From: Leptospira tipperaryensis
GTDB lineage: Bacteria > Spirochaetota > Leptospiria > Leptospirales > Leptospiraceae
NCBI RefSeq assembly: GCF_001729245.1
Contig: NZ_CP015217.1
Coordinates: 808,001-872,000 of the forward strand
DNA length: 64,000 nt
Direction: 5' to 3'
The first letter of the stretch is position 1. The number at the start of each line of letters is the position of its first letter. The translations under genes were made by a program, and so were the position numbers. Below, piece after piece: positions 62,705 through 64,000 of this stretch. The notes beneath the pieces were generated by a model. It did no database searches. It was not told where the DNA came from and was given only the letters and a program-made list of their open reading frames with translations.

Positions 62705-64000
62705 CTACTTCAATTCCCCGAAAGAAAGAACGTTGGTCGGACAGTTTACGACACAGGCCGAACAACGGACGCACTGAACGTTGTCCATCGGGATTCCTTT
62801 GTTGGCGTAGCTCATAACATCAATTCCCTGATGACAGACCTTTGTACAGATATTGCAAGAGATACATTTTTTCTTTTCGGAGAAAATTCTAAATCGGCTG
62901 AACTTTGCGTAGATATGCATGAGCGCGGACAGAGGACAAAAAAATCTGCACCAGACTCTTCCGCTTAAAAAGAAATACGCTCCCACTCCGACAACGCCGG
63001 CTAACATCAAGTCTACGACGACGTCATACACCTTCTTTCCGCTATCTCCTAGACTTCCCAAAACGTGAGTAAAAGGAAACCAAGAAGAAAGAAAAATTTC
63101 ACTCAGCTTGAGGATTGTAATCACAGTTGCAAAAAGAAGAATCCACTGTCCCGCATTCTCTAATTGATTCGCGAGTTTTCCATGAGGCATCTTGGTTCTT
63201 GTCTCGTCGCCTAATGTTTCTGCAAGACCTCCGCAGGAGCAAATCCAACCGCAATAAGCTCCCTTTCCGAAACGATAGACGAGATAAGGGATAACGACAA
63301 AGGTTTGTAGAATGCCGTAGACCAACCAGAAGGTTGTAATCCCTGCGTTGTAAAAAATTCCCATATTCAAAGGCCACGCGAGAATAAATCCGTATGCGTT
63401 CCAATAAGCTCCGTATGGAAAAACCTGCGTTAGTAGAAATCCGTTAGGATCACCTAACAGACCATTTTGCCCTAAGAAGGGAAGTATGATTTCCGGTAAA
63501 AGAAAGAGTGGAAATACTTGGATCAGAATTAAAGTCCAGGTTTGTTTTCGAATATACTTTGTGGGCCTTGCCTTCATTCTTCTCAAACCAAAAGTGAGAA
63601 TGGTGAGAGAATACAAAAGAGTATAATGAAATCCGGGTTGTTTTCCTAAAAACAAAAAGTCAAAATATTTACCTCCCGCATAAACTGTGATAAAATAAGC
63701 GGCCGCGGAAAATATATAAATATTTTTGAATGTATTCCAAAAATCGGAAAACAATTCCTTCCTTTTTTTAAAGAGATGAATTGAAAACGGAAGTCCGAGG
63801 CCTAAAAAGGCAAATAGGGATACGAGAGCGATCAGAGAGTAGGTCGCACTTCCGTAAAAAGACGCTTTTCCAAAATAGACTACGTTTGCAAAAAGAATCA
63901 TTTCAATAAATCCGATCCAATCCCAAAAACGTTTTTGATTCTGAATTCTAAGTCCTATCTTTTTTAAAAATTCTATCGGAGCACTTGAACCGATTTGAAT
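62705..64000 (-). CDS. NosR/NapH-like iron-sulfur membrane protein (5' end off window)
   Basis: At least ~431 residues, with the reading frame open to base 64000, so the N-terminus is missing. The Met at 63901 is internal. Six or so helices are followed by CGWICSCGG and WCRFFCPLS, cysteine motifs of NapH/NosR/CcoG-type proteins. Two 4Fe-4S ferredoxin sites come next: CISCNICTKVCHQG and CVRCSACVVNCP. It probably moves electrons across or along the membrane. A missing FMN-binding domain upstream would make it NosR-like. It converges with cdsA, with an 8-bp gap. Confidence 0.88.
   Translation of the reverse strand: MQIGSSAPIEFLKKIGLRIQNQKRFWDWIGFIEMILFANVVYFGKASFYGSATYSLIALVSLFAFLGLGLPFSIHLFKKRKELFSDFWNTFKNIYIFSAAAYFITVYAGGKYFDFLFLGKQPGFHYTLLYSLTILTFGLRRMKARPTKYIRKQTWTLILIQVFPLFLLPEIILPFLGQNGLLGDPNGFLLTQVFPYGAYWNAYGFILAWPLNMGIFYNAGITTFWLVYGILQTFVVIPYLVYRFGKGAYCGWICSCGGLAETLGDETRTKMPHGKLANQLENAGQWILLFATVITILKLSEIFLSSWFPFTHVLGSLGDSGKKVYDVVVDLMLAGVVGVGAYFFLSGRVWCRFFCPLSALMHIYAKFSRFRIFSEKKKCISCNICTKVCHQGIDVMSYANKGIPMDNVQCVRCSACVVNCPTNVLSFGELK

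Noticed and set aside
1..64000. CRISPR array, prophage, insertion sequence or tRNA gene
   Set aside because: No regular spaced repeats, integrase/transposase ORFs, phage structural genes or cloverleaf-like sequence were recognised.

Overview
This 64 kb window looks like chromosomal DNA of a spirochaete of the genus Leptospira. The evidence is spirochaete-type lipoproteins with relaxed lipoboxes (…LFQSC, …LMILNC), many small one-component regulators, several SpoIIE-type phosphatase and cyclase signalling proteins, and an overall gene and codon style I recognise from that genus. GC content is moderate (low-to-mid 40s percent by eye, not computed). That would suit one of the higher-GC species better than L. 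interrogans, but I cannot name a species. I saw no tRNA, rRNA, CRISPR, prophage or insertion-sequence transposase.

Layout. (1) 1-5095, minus strand: a type I restriction-modification operon, hsdM-hsdS-[NucS-like nuclease]-hsdR, with hsdR running off the left edge. The extra nuclease gene between hsdS and hsdR and the repeated DNA inside hsdS are its notable points. (2) 5.3-19.2 kb: a lipoprotein, then a run of small enzyme-plus-regulator modules. These are TetR/atypical SDR with three palindromic operators, a DUF1326-DUF2182 pair, DoxX, an ABC-F ATPase, AhpD-like, TetR/flavin monooxygenase, MerR/SnoaL-like with two palindromes, a ketodihydrosphingosine-reductase-like SDR, and an ABC-2 exporter. 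(3) 19.3-31.8 kb: a 7TM-PAS-SpoIIE phosphatase, then the complete recCBD operon (minus) with divergent recQ. (4) 32-38.9 kb: lipoprotein, class III nucleotide cyclase, a membrane-anchored SRPBCC protein, amidase, DoxX and an MFS (DHA2) exporter. (5) 39-42.5 kb: an ArsR-led operon encoding a DoxX-like protein and five SRPBCC/AHSA1 paralogues in a row. (6) 42.7-54.7 kb: thioesterase, methyltransferase, a second SpoIIE phosphatase, the two halves of proline catabolism as separate overlapping genes, a Ste24-type M48 protease, a GLG1-like Cys-rich protein, SDR/TetR, and thiM translationally coupled to a rhodanese. (7) 54.9-64 kb: histidine kinase, TetR-MBL hydrolase, crotonase, esterase-like protein, fatty-acid desaturase-like protein, a phospholipid set (CDP-alcohol transferase, lipid kinase, CdsA) and a NosR/NapH-like iron-sulfur membrane protein running off the right edge.

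The genes fall into three themes. DNA restriction and repair occupies the type I system and RecBCD/RecQ. Stress or xenobiotic response consists of self-contained regulator-plus-enzyme units, several with visible operators. Membrane-lipid and signalling functions make up most of the rest.

Two families of dispersed non-coding repeats are visible. One is a ~150-170 bp element at 10199-10347 and 50454-50620, whose hairpin arms differ in sequence yet still pair. The other is a short GGACTTNAAGTCC stem with conserved flank at about 10.08, 31.82 and 43.27 kb. The first, together with the NucS-like gene inside the restriction operon and the SRPBCC array, are the observations I would follow up first.
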